Of a DNA stretch of 64,000 bases, positions 48,381 to 57,218 are shown one piece after another. The stretch's first letter is position 1; each line of letters starts with the position of its first letter. The translations under genes were made by a program, and so were the position numbers. Source of the DNA: Roseburia rectibacter (GTDB taxonomy: Bacteria; Bacillota; Clostridia; Lachnospirales; Lachnospiraceae); the NCBI RefSeq assembly GCF_014287515.2, contig NZ_CP092473.1, positions 540,001 through 604,000 of the forward strand, given 5' to 3'. Under the pieces are notes generated by a model. The model was not told where the DNA came from and did not search any database. It was given only the letters and a program-made list of their open reading frames with translations.

Positions 48381-49256
48381 CTACTGCGGTTTCTGCGCAT
48401 AAAGTTCTTTATATTCTTTGGGTGAGATGCCATACTCTTTTTTGAATGCACGAAAAAAACTGGTGTAATCTTTGAATCCGTACATCAGGTAGATTTTTGT
48501 GATATTTTCATTGCTGAGAATGGCATCCCTGCACATGGATAACCTTTTTTTAGTAATATACTGATGGACGGATATTCCAAAGTTATCCTTAAAAATATGG
48601 GAAATATGGTATTTGCTCACAAAAAAAGCTTTGGAGAGGCTGTCTAAGGAGAGATCCTCATCCAGATGAGATTCAATGTATTGCAGGATGCCGTCATACA
48701 GACCAGAGGCATCTTTGCGGGCTGCAGGATGTTCTGCCTCATAGACAGCCCGGTTGATGTGGAGCATCAGATCGTTCACGCAGAGCTCGATCTTGGCAGC
48801 TTTTCCAAAACGGTCCGCATGGATCTCCTCGATCAGCCGGAAAATCTTTGCGGAAAGCGCATTGAAAGCCACGACATCATAGTGATAAATAAAATGATGG
48901 GTATCCTGTGCATGTTCGATCAGATAAACATAGTCTTTGGATAATTCTTTCAGTTTCTGACAGTAATCCTGACTGATCCAGAAAACAAAACGCTGATAGG
49001 GAAGTGTTTCCCCCACACTGGACACATGGTGGTGAATACCAGGGGGAATGAAGACCATATCCCCCGGTTTCAGATGGTGATGTTCCTTTTCAATGGAGAT
49101 CGTTACATTTCCCTCCAGAAAAAAATAGAATTCATAGTAATCGTGAGTGTGATCTGTCACGCCATAAAAGTGGTTGTCATTATAATAGTAAATTTCAAAA
49201 TCTTTGGACAGCATATACTGTCGTTCATTAAAAGGAGACTGTAACTGTCTGCGCAT
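48381..49256 (-). CDS. AraC-family transcriptional regulator 2
   Basis: 291 residues. Cupin sensor (about 28-90: DHTHDYYEFYFFLEGNVTIS, GDMVFIPPGIHHH) and a C-terminal AraC domain (about 190-290: LSKAFFVSKYHISHIFKDNFG, LMYGFKDYTSFFRAFKKEYG). It differs from the AraC protein at 44.5 kb, so it is not a simple duplicate. Divergent from the uxuB-like gene, 179 bp apart. GAGGA precedes the ATG. Confidence 0.92.
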   Translation of the reverse strand: MRRQLQSPFNERQYMLSKDFEIYYYNDNHFYGVTDHTHDYYEFYFFLEGNVTISIEKEHHHLKPGDMVFIPPGIHHHVSSVGETLPYQRFVFWISQDYCQKLKELSKDYVYLIEHAQDTHHFIYHYDVVAFNALSAKIFRLIEEIHADRFGKAAKIELCVNDLMLHINRAVYEAEHPAARKDASGLYDGILQYIESHLDEDLSLDSLSKAFFVSKYHISHIFKDNFGISVHQYITKKRLSMCRDAILSNENITKIYLMYGFKDYTSFFRAFKKEYGISPKEYKELYAQKPQ

Positions 49257-49363
49257 GGTAAAATCCTCTGAAATATTTCAAATATAAGGAAAAAGTGACG
49301 ATCTGATATAAAAAATTTACCACAGAATCGCAATTTTTGCAATGTGAACAACAAGCAACTCTA

Positions 49364-49393
49364 TTGGATGTCTTAAGGGGATTCACTTATAAT
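49364..49393 (+). promoter_or_regulatory. uxuB promoter
   Basis: TTGGAT (49364-49369), 18-bp spacer, TATAAT (49388-49393), 42 bases before the ATG. A weak -35 fits a promoter that needs an activator such as the divergent AraC protein. Confidence 0.5.
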
Positions 49394-49435
49394 AAACATA
49401 TCAAAAAACGTTGAACAATGGAGAAAGGAAAAGCT

Positions 49436-51043
49436 ATGGAATTAAGTACACTTGGTTTAAAAGACAGGGCACAGTGGGAAGCAAAGGGATATCAGCTTCC
49501 GCAGTTTGACCGTGCAGCAGTAACAGAGGCAACCAGAGAAAATCCGTGCTGGATTCACTTTGGTGCAGGAAATATTTTCCGTGCATTTCAGGCAAATGTA
49601 ATGCAGAATATCTTAAACAGAGGGGAAATGGAAACAGGCCTGATCGTAGCGGAAGGTTTTGATTATGAGATCATTGAAAAAATGAACCGTCCGCATGATG
49701 ATTATTCCATTCTTGTCACATTAAAGGCAGATGGAAGCGTCGAAAAAACAGTTGTCGGTTCTGTTGTGGAGTCCTGTATCCTCGATTCGGAAAATGAGGG
49801 CGAGTATGGCAGATTAAAAGAGATTTTCTGCAAACAGTCCTTGCAGATGGTATCCTTTACCATCACAGAAAAGGGATACAGTCTGGTAAACGGAAAAGGA
49901 GAACTGCTTCCGGCAGTCGCTGCCGATTTTGCAGCCGGCCCGGAGAAACCTGCAAGCTATATCGGAAAAGTTGCATCTCTTTTATACACACGTTTTAAAA
50001 ACGGACAGCTTCCGATCGCCATGGTATCCATGGACAACTGCTCCCATAACGGGGATAAATTATATGCGGCAATCCATACATTTGCCGAAAAATGGGCAGA
50101 AAACGGTCTTGCAGAGAAAGATTTTGTAAACTATATCAATGAAAGGGAAAAGGTTTCGTTCCCATGGTCTATGATCGATAAGATCACGCCGAGACCGGAT
50201 GCTTCCGTGGAAGAGATCTTAAAGAAAGATGAGATCGATGGGCTTGATCCGGTCGTTACATCCAAAAACACCTATGTAGCTCCATTTGTGAATGCAGAGG
50301 AATGTGAATATTTAGTGATTGAGGACTGGTTCCCGAACGGACGCCCGGAGCTGGAAAAGGGCGGCATCATGTTTACCGACCGCGCAACCGTTGACAAGGT
50401 GGAAAAAATGAAAGTCTGCACCTGCTTGAATCCGCTTCACACGGCTCTTGCAGTGTTTGGCTGTCTGCTTGGCTACACAAAGATCTCCGATGAAATGAAA
50501 GATGCAGAGCTTCGGAAAATGGTGGAGAGAATCGGATATACCGAGGGACTTCCGGTCGTTGTGGATCCGGGTATCCTTGATCCGAAAGAGTTTATTGATA
50601 CCGTGTTAAATGTCCGCATACCAAATCCGTTTATGCCGGATACACCACAGCGTATTGCCACAGATACTTCACAGAAACTTGCGATCCGCTTTGGAGAAAC
50701 TGTGAAAAATTATCTTGCATCAAAAGATAAGGATATCAAAAACTTAAAACTGATCCCACTGGTATTTGCTGGATGGCTTCGGTATCTCATGGCAGTTGAT
50801 GATAATGGCGAAAAATTTGAGTTAAGCCCGGATCCACTGCTTGAGACCGTCTGTCCGGTCGTTGCCGGTATCAAATTTGGTGATACAGATGTGGAAGGAA
50901 TGATCCGGCCATTGCTGACAAACCGTACTATCTTTGGTGTGGATCTTTATGAGGCCGGTCTTGCCGGACTGACGGTGCAGTATTTTAAAGAACTGATCGC
51001 CGGGGTGGGCGCAGTGCGTGCTACTTTAAAGAAGTATGTATAG
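49436..51043 (+). CDS. uxuB: Mannitol dehydrogenase-family protein, probable fructuronate reductase
   Basis: 535 residues, somewhat longer than E. coli UxuB. NAD-binding WIHFGAGNIFRAF near residue 38, then FTITEKGYSLVNG near 143, AMVSMDNCSHNGDKL near 198, and the catalytic cluster KMKVCTCLNPLHTALAVFG near 325 (Lys, Asn and His). It would reduce D-fructuronate to D-mannonate, the substrate of UxuA 6 kb away. Mannitol or altronate activity cannot be excluded. The ATG at 49436 follows AAAGGA. Confidence 0.9.
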   Translation: MELSTLGLKDRAQWEAKGYQLPQFDRAAVTEATRENPCWIHFGAGNIFRAFQANVMQNILNRGEMETGLIVAEGFDYEIIEKMNRPHDDYSILVTLKADGSVEKTVVGSVVESCILDSENEGEYGRLKEIFCKQSLQMVSFTITEKGYSLVNGKGELLPAVAADFAAGPEKPASYIGKVASLLYTRFKNGQLPIAMVSMDNCSHNGDKLYAAIHTFAEKWAENGLAEKDFVNYINEREKVSFPWSMIDKITPRPDASVEEILKKDEIDGLDPVVTSKNTYVAPFVNAEECEYLVIEDWFPNGRPELEKGGIMFTDRATVDKVEKMKVCTCLNPLHTALAVFGCLLGYTKISDEMKDAELRKMVERIGYTEGLPVVVDPGILDPKEFIDTVLNVRIPNPFMPDTPQRIATDTSQKLAIRFGETVKNYLASKDKDIKNLKLIPLVFAGWLRYLMAVDDNGEKFELSPDPLLETVCPVVAGIKFGDTDVEGMIRPLLTNRTIFGVDLYEAGLAGLTVQYFKELIAGVGAVRATLKKYV

Positions 51044-51130
51044 GCGCTGATTCTGATGCCAAACCATTTTTCCCTGCATATCTTATAGTACAGGATGTGA
51101 ATTCCTGAAAAAAATATGCAGGAGGGAAAA

Positions 51131-52036
51131 ATGCCAGATTTTAATGTGATAAAAATTGGATGTATTGTGGTGATCCTGCTTGTTTTACTGATTGCAGCAG
51201 TGATCATCACGGTAAAAAGAGAAAAAAGTAAGAGAAAAATACGCCGGATGTGTGCTGCAGAGAAAATTCAGCTTCTGAATGAACTCGCAGAACCATTCGG
51301 CTTTTGTTATGTGCCGTGTGAAGACGTGTTCACGTCGAGGGAAGATGCGTGGCAGAGAAAACAGGGGTATGAGGCGCTTTACGACAGGGCAGCAGTGGGA
51401 GCAGGCATGGTGTTTGATGCACTGCCTATCTATTTTGATTATGCTGGCGAAACCTGGCTGATCGAATTCTGGAAGGGGCAGTATGGCATCAATACCGGAG
51501 GAGAGGTTGGCGTATATCATGCGGGAAAGGTCGTCCCGGAACGATATTACAGGATCGCCCATTTTGAGGCGGTGGAAGATCAGGATATGCCGTTTATCCA
51601 GTGCAGGCTAGACCGCAGGCGGAAAAAAGTTTATTTCCTGCAGAAGCGGCACTGGTGGCTGACCGGATTTGGGATGGGGACATTTTCGAGACCATCGGAT
51701 CTGATATTGGTGACGACAATACGGTTTCAGAATGAATGCATGGCAGAAGCATTTTTTGAGGGATTAAAGCGGGCGAAAGGAAAAATACCGGGGAATAAAT
51801 ACCGGATCTGCCGCAATGAAGTTTATGTCAGAATGGATTTCTGTATGAAACACAAATTCTGTGCGTCCGTTTGGCGCTGCATGGTGCAGGCTTGGAACTG
51901 TTTCTGCTGTTTCCTTTACCGTCTGTTCACACATCCATTTATTGCTGCACCTGACCGTCTTTTATTTTTATACTATCAGCTTCCGTGGTGTTTGAAACAT
52001 GCGTTTCGGATGCGGGGATGGAAGCATGGAAAATAA
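51131..52036 (+). CDS. DUF4474-like membrane-anchored protein
   Basis: 301 residues. Helix at about 10-30 (IGCIVVILLVLLIAAVIIT) then a soluble domain with EPFGFCYVPCEDVFTSREDAWQRKQGYE, IYFDYAGETWLIEFWKGQYG and RHWWLTGFGMGTFSRPSDL. This block recalls the DUF4474 family of clostridial proteins, of unknown function. The C-terminal part is Cys- and aromatic-rich (FCASVWRCMVQAWNCFCC). The ATG at 51131 follows AGGAGGG. It overlaps the metallophosphoesterase gene by 11 nt, suggesting joint function. Confidence 0.75.
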   Translation: MPDFNVIKIGCIVVILLVLLIAAVIITVKREKSKRKIRRMCAAEKIQLLNELAEPFGFCYVPCEDVFTSREDAWQRKQGYEALYDRAAVGAGMVFDALPIYFDYAGETWLIEFWKGQYGINTGGEVGVYHAGKVVPERYYRIAHFEAVEDQDMPFIQCRLDRRRKKVYFLQKRHWWLTGFGMGTFSRPSDLILVTTIRFQNECMAEAFFEGLKRAKGKIPGNKYRICRNEVYVRMDFCMKHKFCASVWRCMVQAWNCFCCFLYRLFTHPFIAAPDRLLFLYYQLPWCLKHAFRMRGWKHGK

Positions 52037-52850
52037 GAAAAGATATCCGCCCTTTTCCTGTCAGATGCGGATCGATAAAGCGCTTTCAGAAGCAGTCCAT
52101 CTTCCGCTTAACAGTTGCAGCCGTTATATCATCATCAGCGACTGCCACCGGGGAGAGGGAGGGGCAAATGATAATTTCTTGAGAAACCAGCATCTGTATA
52201 TGGCGGCGTTAAACTACTATATCGCGCATGGTTTCACCTATTTTGAACTCGGTGACGGGGAGGAATTGTGGGAAAACAGGCATCTTTCCCGCATTGAGGA
52301 GAGTCATCAGGATGTCTACTGCCGGTTTGAAACACTGCAGAAACAGTGCCGGATATACCGCATTTACGGAAATCACAATATGGAAATGAAAGGCATGTTA
52401 GGGGAAGCAATGATCTTAGATAACTGTGAGGGAGGCAGGGATATCTGCATGATCCACGGGCATCAGGCAGATTTTTTTAACTCAGTCTGCTGGAAATTAT
52501 CCCGTTTTCTGGTGCGGTATTTCTGGAAACCGTTAGAGCGTTTTGGCGTCAGTGATCCGACGAGTGCGGCGCGGAATTATAAAAAGACCTTAAAATATGA
52601 AAAATGTTTAGATAACTGGACAAAAGATCATGACTGCTATCTGGCGGCCGGACATTCCCACCGTCCAAGGCTGCCGGCAGACGGCAGTCTGTACCTGAAT
52701 GCCGGGAGCTGCGTGCATCCGTATGGCATTACCGGAATTGAAATCACAGATATGCAGCTTACACTGGTGAAATGGAAGATGGCGACGAGACCGGATCTGT
52801 CGCTTTTTGTAGCGCGCGAAGTGCTGATAGGACCGGTTGGTATTACCTGA
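52026..52850 (+). CDS. Metallophosphoesterase
   Basis: 274 residues from the ATG at 52026, preceded by GGGGATGG. Calcineurin-like metal motifs in order: ISDCHRGEGG near 39 (DxH), ELGDGEELWEN near 75 (GDx2), YGNHNMEMKG near 115 (GNH), IHGHQADFF near 142 and AGHSHRPRL near 209 (GHxH). It is closest in feel to UDP-diacylglucosamine hydrolase-like or Icc-type phosphoesterases, but with no outer membrane that substrate is unlikely. It overlaps the DUF4474-like gene, so the two may be coupled. Confidence 0.87.
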   Translation: MENKKRYPPFSCQMRIDKALSEAVHLPLNSCSRYIIISDCHRGEGGANDNFLRNQHLYMAALNYYIAHGFTYFELGDGEELWENRHLSRIEESHQDVYCRFETLQKQCRIYRIYGNHNMEMKGMLGEAMILDNCEGGRDICMIHGHQADFFNSVCWKLSRFLVRYFWKPLERFGVSDPTSAARNYKKTLKYEKCLDNWTKDHDCYLAAGHSHRPRLPADGSLYLNAGSCVHPYGITGIEITDMQLTLVKWKMATRPDLSLFVAREVLIGPVGIT

Positions 52851-52878
52851 ATTTAAAGTACTTATAAGTACAGGTAAT
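52842..52878. repeat. Inverted repeat at the metallophosphoesterase stop
   Basis: ATTACCTG (52842-52849) and CAGGTAAT (52871-52878) flank a second palindrome, TACTTATAAGTA (52859-52870). No T-run follows. It may stabilise the mRNA end or bind a protein. Confidence 0.5.
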
Positions 52879-53043
52879 GAAAAGTTGACATAATATAGAA
52901 AAATACAAAAATTTTTGATTCCATGGAACTAAAAATCGGAAAAATCATTTGACGGAAACTGCATTTATGATAATATATATTCATTATATGGATAGTATCG
53001 GGTGTTTTCTTACACGCGAAAGTAAGTGGAGGTTCAGAAGAAA

Positions 53044-54363
53044 ATGATTAAAGTTGTGAAATTTGGCGGCAGCTCTCTTGCAAGTGCAGAACAGTTTGCA
53101 AAGGTTGGTAAAATTATCAACGCAGATAAAGAGAGAAGATATGTAGTTCCGAGTGCACCGGGAAAAAGAAATTCCAAAGATACCAAGGTTACTGATATGT
53201 TATACGCATGTTATGACCTGGTGGAGGCAGATGAAGATTTCCGTGTGCCGCTCATGAAGATCAAGGACCGCTATGACACAATTATCAATGGTCTGAATTT
53301 GAAATTATCGTTAGAAGATGAGTTCAAGAAAATCGCAGAGAATTTTAAAAATAAAGCCGGTGTGGATTACGCAGCTTCCCGTGGAGAATATTTAAATGGT
53401 ATCATCATGGCGAATTACCTTGGCTATGAGTTTGTAGATGCTGCAGAAGTTATTTTCTTTGATAAAGAGGGAAACTTTGATGCAGAAAAGACAGATAAGG
53501 TACTCAGTAAACGTCTTGCAAAGATCGAGCGCGCAGTAATTCCAGGATTTTACGGTGCTAATCCGGACGGAAGTGTCCGCACATTTTCAAGAGGCGGTTC
53601 TGATATCACCGGATCTATCGTATCAAGAGCCGTACATGCAACCTGTTATGAGAACTGGACAGACGTATCCGGTTTCCTGGTTGCAGATCCAAGGATCATC
53701 GACCATCCGGAAACGATCAAGACGATCACTTACCGCGAGTTAAGAGAGCTTTCTTACATGGGAGCAAGCGTACTGCATGAGGATGCGGTATTCCCGGTCC
53801 GCAAAGCCGGTATTCCAATCAATATCCGTAACACCAATGCGCCGGAAGATGCAGGAACCTGGATTGTTGAGAGTACCTGTCATCAGTCGAAATACACGAT
53901 CACGGGTATCGCCGGAAAGAAAGGTTTTGTTTCTGTCAATATTGATAAGGATATGATGAACTCCGAAGTTGGTTTTGGAAGAAAAGTTTTATCCGCATTT
54001 GAGGAAAATGGAATTTCATTTGAGCATATGCCATCCGGTATCGATACGATGACGATCTTTGTGCATCAGCCGGAATTTGAGGGCAAAGAGCAGTCTGTGA
54101 TTTCTGCGATCCATCGTCTTGCAAAACCGGACAGCATTGAGTTAGAGGGAGATCTGGCATTGATCGCAGTCGTTGGACGCGGTATGAAATCTACCCGTGG
54201 AACAGCAGGAAGAATTTTCTCCGCACTGGCACATGCAAACATCAATGTTAAGATGATCGATCAGGGATCTTCTGAGTTGAACATTATCATTGGTGTCAGC
54301 AATGCAGATTTTGAAAATGCGATCCGTGCGATCTATGATATTTTTGTAGTGACCCAGTTATAA
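53044..54363 (+). CDS. lysC: Aspartate kinase
   Basis: 439 residues. It phosphorylates aspartate at the head of the lysine, threonine and methionine routes, and in spore formers supplies dipicolinate. Kinase blocks: VKFGGSSLASAEQ near residue 4, DYAASRGEYLNGI near 113, and FSRGGSDITGSIVS near 184. Two C-terminal ACT domains (about 295-370 and 380-435) imply allosteric feedback. The ATG at 53044 is chosen by family N termini; GGAGG lies about 12 bases upstream. The dipicolinate synthase genes follow 0.8 kb later. No lysine riboswitch was seen upstream. Confidence 0.95.
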   Translation: MIKVVKFGGSSLASAEQFAKVGKIINADKERRYVVPSAPGKRNSKDTKVTDMLYACYDLVEADEDFRVPLMKIKDRYDTIINGLNLKLSLEDEFKKIAENFKNKAGVDYAASRGEYLNGIIMANYLGYEFVDAAEVIFFDKEGNFDAEKTDKVLSKRLAKIERAVIPGFYGANPDGSVRTFSRGGSDITGSIVSRAVHATCYENWTDVSGFLVADPRIIDHPETIKTITYRELRELSYMGASVLHEDAVFPVRKAGIPINIRNTNAPEDAGTWIVESTCHQSKYTITGIAGKKGFVSVNIDKDMMNSEVGFGRKVLSAFEENGISFEHMPSGIDTMTIFVHQPEFEGKEQSVISAIHRLAKPDSIELEGDLALIAVVGRGMKSTRGTAGRIFSALAHANINVKMIDQGSSELNIIIGVSNADFENAIRAIYDIFVVTQL

Positions 54364-55151
54364 AAAAGAAACCTGCGGCGGAACTTTATTTCCGGCTGCA
54401 GGAGAGTATATGCAGCGTAAAGCCAGAACTGCTGTGACACACAATGAAGGCGACACCGTATGGAATTCATTCATGCGATGCCGCCTTCTAAGATATCTCG
54501 TCCATGGGACTCTACCTCGATTCATTTGTATTTTTCTGAGCTTGTCTCAGATTTGTCTGTACTTCTTCGCTTTCTCTTCAATCCGGATCTGTTATTCTTA
54601 TGACTTCTGACATCGTATCATATCTGAGAATCTTGTCTGATACTGATTCATAAATCCTTTCTTAGGATCGTCATGTTTTCTTTCCTCTTTTGAATGAAAA
54701 AACGAATGCGTTTACGTTTTTGGTGGTCCGTACCTCTCTTTCTTAGTATCGTTTGGTGTAAATCGTTATCTTTCTGGTGGTCTGTACCTCTTTTCTTTTA
54801 GTATCGTTTGAGGTAAATCATTATGTTTCCGGTGGTCTGTACCTTCCTTTCTGATTGTTTCTTCTGCAATCGTTTTGTTTTTTTCTTATCTCTTTTGTTA
54901 TTTTGTAATTTGATTATATCTGATAAAAATATATTTGTCAATAAAAAAATAGAAAAAAAGTAAAAAAAATAAAAACTAAGAAATAATTGCGTAAAAATAA
55001 AGAAAAATTCAGAATATTACAACAAAAGAAACAAAGGCGGGAATGAATATCTGGATAAAAATAGAAAGAATAACAGAAGAAAGAAAACAACAAGGAACAG
55101 CAGGAACAAATGGTTCATATAATAATGTAAAGGGAGCGTAAAGGAGTTTGC
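54364..55151. other. 788-bp gene-free region between lysC and dpaA
   Basis: Contains an imperfect hairpin after the lysC stop (CCTGCGGC / GGCTGCAGG, 54372-54401), a GAAGGCG / CGCCTTC pair (54447 and 54484), pyrimidine-rich sequence, and the 54-55-bp tandem repeat. The last 240 bases are very AT-rich. I see no gene; a putative 66-codon frame at 54410-54610 has no ribosome site or family match. Confidence 0.7.
54722..54880. repeat. Tandem repeat, 54-55-bp period, three copies
   Basis: Copies start at 54722, 54776 and 54831 with GGTGGTC(C/T)GTACCT, followed by a pyrimidine-rich stretch and (in copies 1 and 2) TAGTATCGTTTG and GTAAATC. Copy 3 diverges after its first 20 bases. The core contains GGT...ACC, which could pair. 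The copies abut directly with no unique spacers, so this is not a CRISPR array. Confidence 0.85.
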
Positions 55152-56003
55152 ATGGACGGACAGACAATTCTTCTGATCAGTGATATGCGTCAGGTTTATC
55201 TTGCTGAGATATTGACAAAAAAGGGTTATAACGTGCGCTGCCTTGATATCAGAAATCGTGAGACGGCATTGCAGCAGTTAGAGAAGCTGAAACGTTTTCT
55301 GGATAAGGCAGATGTACTGATTCTTCCAATCCCGGTGCAGAAGGTACCGGAACAGGAACTTTTTTATGATATATTAAATAAAAATCTGCAAAAGAAAACA
55401 CTTGTGATGGGAGGATGTTTTTCGAAAGAGCAGAGAGCGCTATTAACAGGAAGAGATATTCATTTTCTGGATTTTATGGAAGATACAGTTGTGACAGAGG
55501 AGAATGCCGTGGCAACAGCAGAGGGAACGATCGCACAACTGGTGGAAAAAAGTCCGTATAATATTGATGAGGCAAAAGTGCTTGTGACCGGGTACGGATA
55601 TTGCGGAAAGGCGATCGCGAAAAGACTAGGAGCACTCAGAGCGCGTGTGACGGTGCTTGCAAGAAGGAGGGAAGTACGAAAGGCAGCAAAAGAAGATGGT
55701 TTCTATGCGGTAGATTTTGCATTTGGGCCGGAGGAGGCAATGGGAGCTGCAATGGTTGTCAATACGGTTCCGGCGCTTGTCATCACAGAAAAGATCATAA
55801 AAGAACTTCCAAGAGATGCTTATATTGTGGATATTGCATCGGGGGAGGGCGGCACGGATTTTGCTTGTGCAAGGGAATATGGTATCCATGCAGATCATGT
55901 GCTTGGAATCCCAGGAAAATATGCGCCAAAAGAGAGTGCATATATATTAGAGCGTTCTGTGGAACGTTTTATTTTACAGCAAAAACAGGGGGAAAAGATT
56001 TGA
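55152..56003 (+). CDS. dpaA: Dipicolinate synthase subunit A
   Basis: 283 residues (SpoVFA). With subunit B it oxidises dihydrodipicolinate-type intermediate to dipicolinate in the mother cell; dipicolinate gives heat resistance to the spore core. N-terminal domain (1-130) with ISDMRQVYLAEIL, then a Rossmann NAD(P) domain (about 140-260) with VLVTGYGYCGKAIAKRLGAL and DIASGEGGTDFA. It overlaps subunit B by one base (TGATG). The ATG has GGAG close upstream. Its presence supports a spore-forming or formerly spore-forming organism. Confidence 0.93.
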   Translation: MDGQTILLISDMRQVYLAEILTKKGYNVRCLDIRNRETALQQLEKLKRFLDKADVLILPIPVQKVPEQELFYDILNKNLQKKTLVMGGCFSKEQRALLTGRDIHFLDFMEDTVVTEENAVATAEGTIAQLVEKSPYNIDEAKVLVTGYGYCGKAIAKRLGALRARVTVLARRREVRKAAKEDGFYAVDFAFGPEEAMGAAMVVNTVPALVITEKIIKELPRDAYIVDIASGEGGTDFACAREYGIHADHVLGIPGKYAPKESAYILERSVERFILQQKQGEKI

Positions 56004-56587
56004 TGGATTTTGATAAATATAATATTGGTTTTGGGATCACAGGTTCCTTCTGTACATTTGCAAAAGCGAAAAAAGAGGTGGAGTTTCTTTGCGGGATGGG
56101 AGCAAATGTGATCCCGATTTTCTCATTTCAGGCACAGACCTGTGATACCAGATTTGGAAGTGCAAAAGAATATGTGGAAGAAATATGTGAGATTACCGGA
56201 AATGAAGGGATACGCTCTATCTGTGCCGCAGAGCCGATCGGACCGAACAATTTTCTCGATATTATGGTGATCGCACCCTGTACCGGCAATACCGCAGCAA
56301 AACTGACCGGAGGAATCATTGATACACCGGTACTGATGGCGGCAAAGGCACATATGCGGAACGGAAAACCGCTTGTCATTGCGATTTCCACAAATGATGC
56401 CCTTGGAGCAGGTTTTAAAAATATCGGTATGTTGATGAATATGAAAAATATTTATTTTGTGCCGTTTGGACAGGATAATTATAAGAGCAAACCAAATTCC
56501 ATGGTTGCGAAGATGGAACTGCTTCCGGAAACAATTGAGGCGGCATTGCAGGGCAGACAGATCCAGCCGGTGCTGCAGGAGCCGTAA
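56003..56587 (+). CDS. dpaB: Dipicolinate synthase subunit B
   Basis: 194 residues (SpoVFB), flavoprotein (HFCD-type) fold: IGFGITGSFCTFAKAKKEVEF at the start, APCTGNTAAKLTGGIIDTPVLMA near 93 (flavin/phosphate-binding pattern). The ATG at 56003 lies in the TGATG junction with dpaA, and GGGGGAAAAG precedes it. The whole frame could be extended upstream to 55601, but that lies in dpaA and is rejected. A terminator follows. Confidence 0.93.
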   Translation: MDFDKYNIGFGITGSFCTFAKAKKEVEFLCGMGANVIPIFSFQAQTCDTRFGSAKEYVEEICEITGNEGIRSICAAEPIGPNNFLDIMVIAPCTGNTAAKLTGGIIDTPVLMAAKAHMRNGKPLVIAISTNDALGAGFKNIGMLMNMKNIYFVPFGQDNYKSKPNSMVAKMELLPETIEAALQGRQIQPVLQEP

Positions 56588-56601
56588 AAGAATATAAAAA
56601 A

Positions 56602-56642
56602 ACTGGCACATTTATGAGTTGTTTCATCATAAAAGTGCCAGC
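56602..56642 (+). terminator. dpaAB terminator
   Basis: Stem CTGGCAC ... GTGCCAG (from 56603 and 56635-56641) continuing through TTTATGA / TCATAAA, preceded by A-rich sequence and followed by CTTATT. Confidence 0.75.
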
Positions 56643-56716
56643 TTATTCATGACTATAGAATATTTGTGGCATTCTCTTATATTCATACCAGATAACAGAA
56701 AGGTATATCGGAGGTC

Positions 56717-56977
56717 TTATGCGTTTTTGGATGCCTCTAATGCCTCACGGCATGCTTTTGCAAGCTGGTCGCCACAGGAAGTAGGACGTCCGCCACAGCG
56801 GATGCCGCCGATTTTTTCTTCTACCTGTTCAACGGTAAGACCTTCCACTAATTTTGGGATTGCCTGCAGATTACCGTTGCATCCTCCGGTAAACTTTACG
56901 TTGTGGACAACATTTCCATCAAGTTCTAAGTCGATCTGTGTGGAGCAGGTTCCTTTTGTTTTATAAGAATAAGTCAT
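56717..56977 (-). CDS. TSCPD domain protein (TIGR03905-like)
   Basis: 86 residues. TSCPD domains occur at the C terminus of class II ribonucleotide reductases and as short stand-alone proteins. Visible: KTKGTCSTQIDLELDG, VKFTGGCNGNLQAIPKLVEGL near 28-48, and IGGIRCGGRPTSCGDQLAKA near 57-76, with four cysteines that could bind zinc. Function unknown. The ATG at 56977 follows AAAGGAGG. Divergent from secA across a 313-bp region with a palindrome. Confidence 0.9.
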   Translation of the reverse strand: MTYSYKTKGTCSTQIDLELDGNVVHNVKFTGGCNGNLQAIPKLVEGLTVEQVEEKIGGIRCGGRPTSCGDQLAKACREALEASKNA

Positions 56978-57074
56978 ATCAGATTCCTCCTTTGTTATAG
57001 ATCATAGTCTGTGTGCCGTCGCAGAAACTGCGATTCAGTAAGAGTATAAACACAAGTGTGCAGCAGTGCAAGGA

Positions 57075-57125
57075 CTTTTTTATGTAAGCGGAAAATTCGT
57101 TGAAATTCCCGCTTACATAAAAAAG
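57075..57125. repeat. 17-bp perfect palindrome upstream of secA
   Basis: Arms 57075-57091 (CTTTTTTATGTAAGCGG) and 57109-57125 are perfect complements with a 16-nt loop. The T-run is on the 5' arm and the A-run on the 3' arm on both strands, the opposite of a terminator. A cruciform, binding site or small mobile palindrome is possible. Confidence 0.7.
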
Positions 57126-57189
57126 CCCTTCAGGCAGGATTCTTTCTTACGTTAATAAAAAATTCACAAAACGTTTACCCCTATTTTGG

Positions 57190-57218
57190 TTGTGGTAATA
57201 CGGGAAAAGTGTTACAAT
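57190..57218 (+). promoter_or_regulatory. secA promoter
   Basis: TTGTGG (57190-57195), 17-bp spacer, TACAAT (57213-57218). The leader is about 65 nt. Confidence 0.6.

Noticed and set aside
52879..53043. Lysine riboswitch before lysC
   Set aside because: The gap is too short and lacks the multi-helix lysine aptamer pattern; only promoter-like AT-rich sequence is seen.
54722..54880. CRISPR array
   Set aside because: The three repeats abut with no unique spacers, units are degenerate, and no cas genes are near.
55601..56002. N-terminal extension of dpaB
   Set aside because: The extension lies inside dpaA, is Cys-rich in an atypical way, and a good start exists at 56003.
57075..57125. Terminator of the TSCPD or secA transcript
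   Set aside because: The T-run is on the wrong side of the stem on both strands, and the site lies upstream of both genes.
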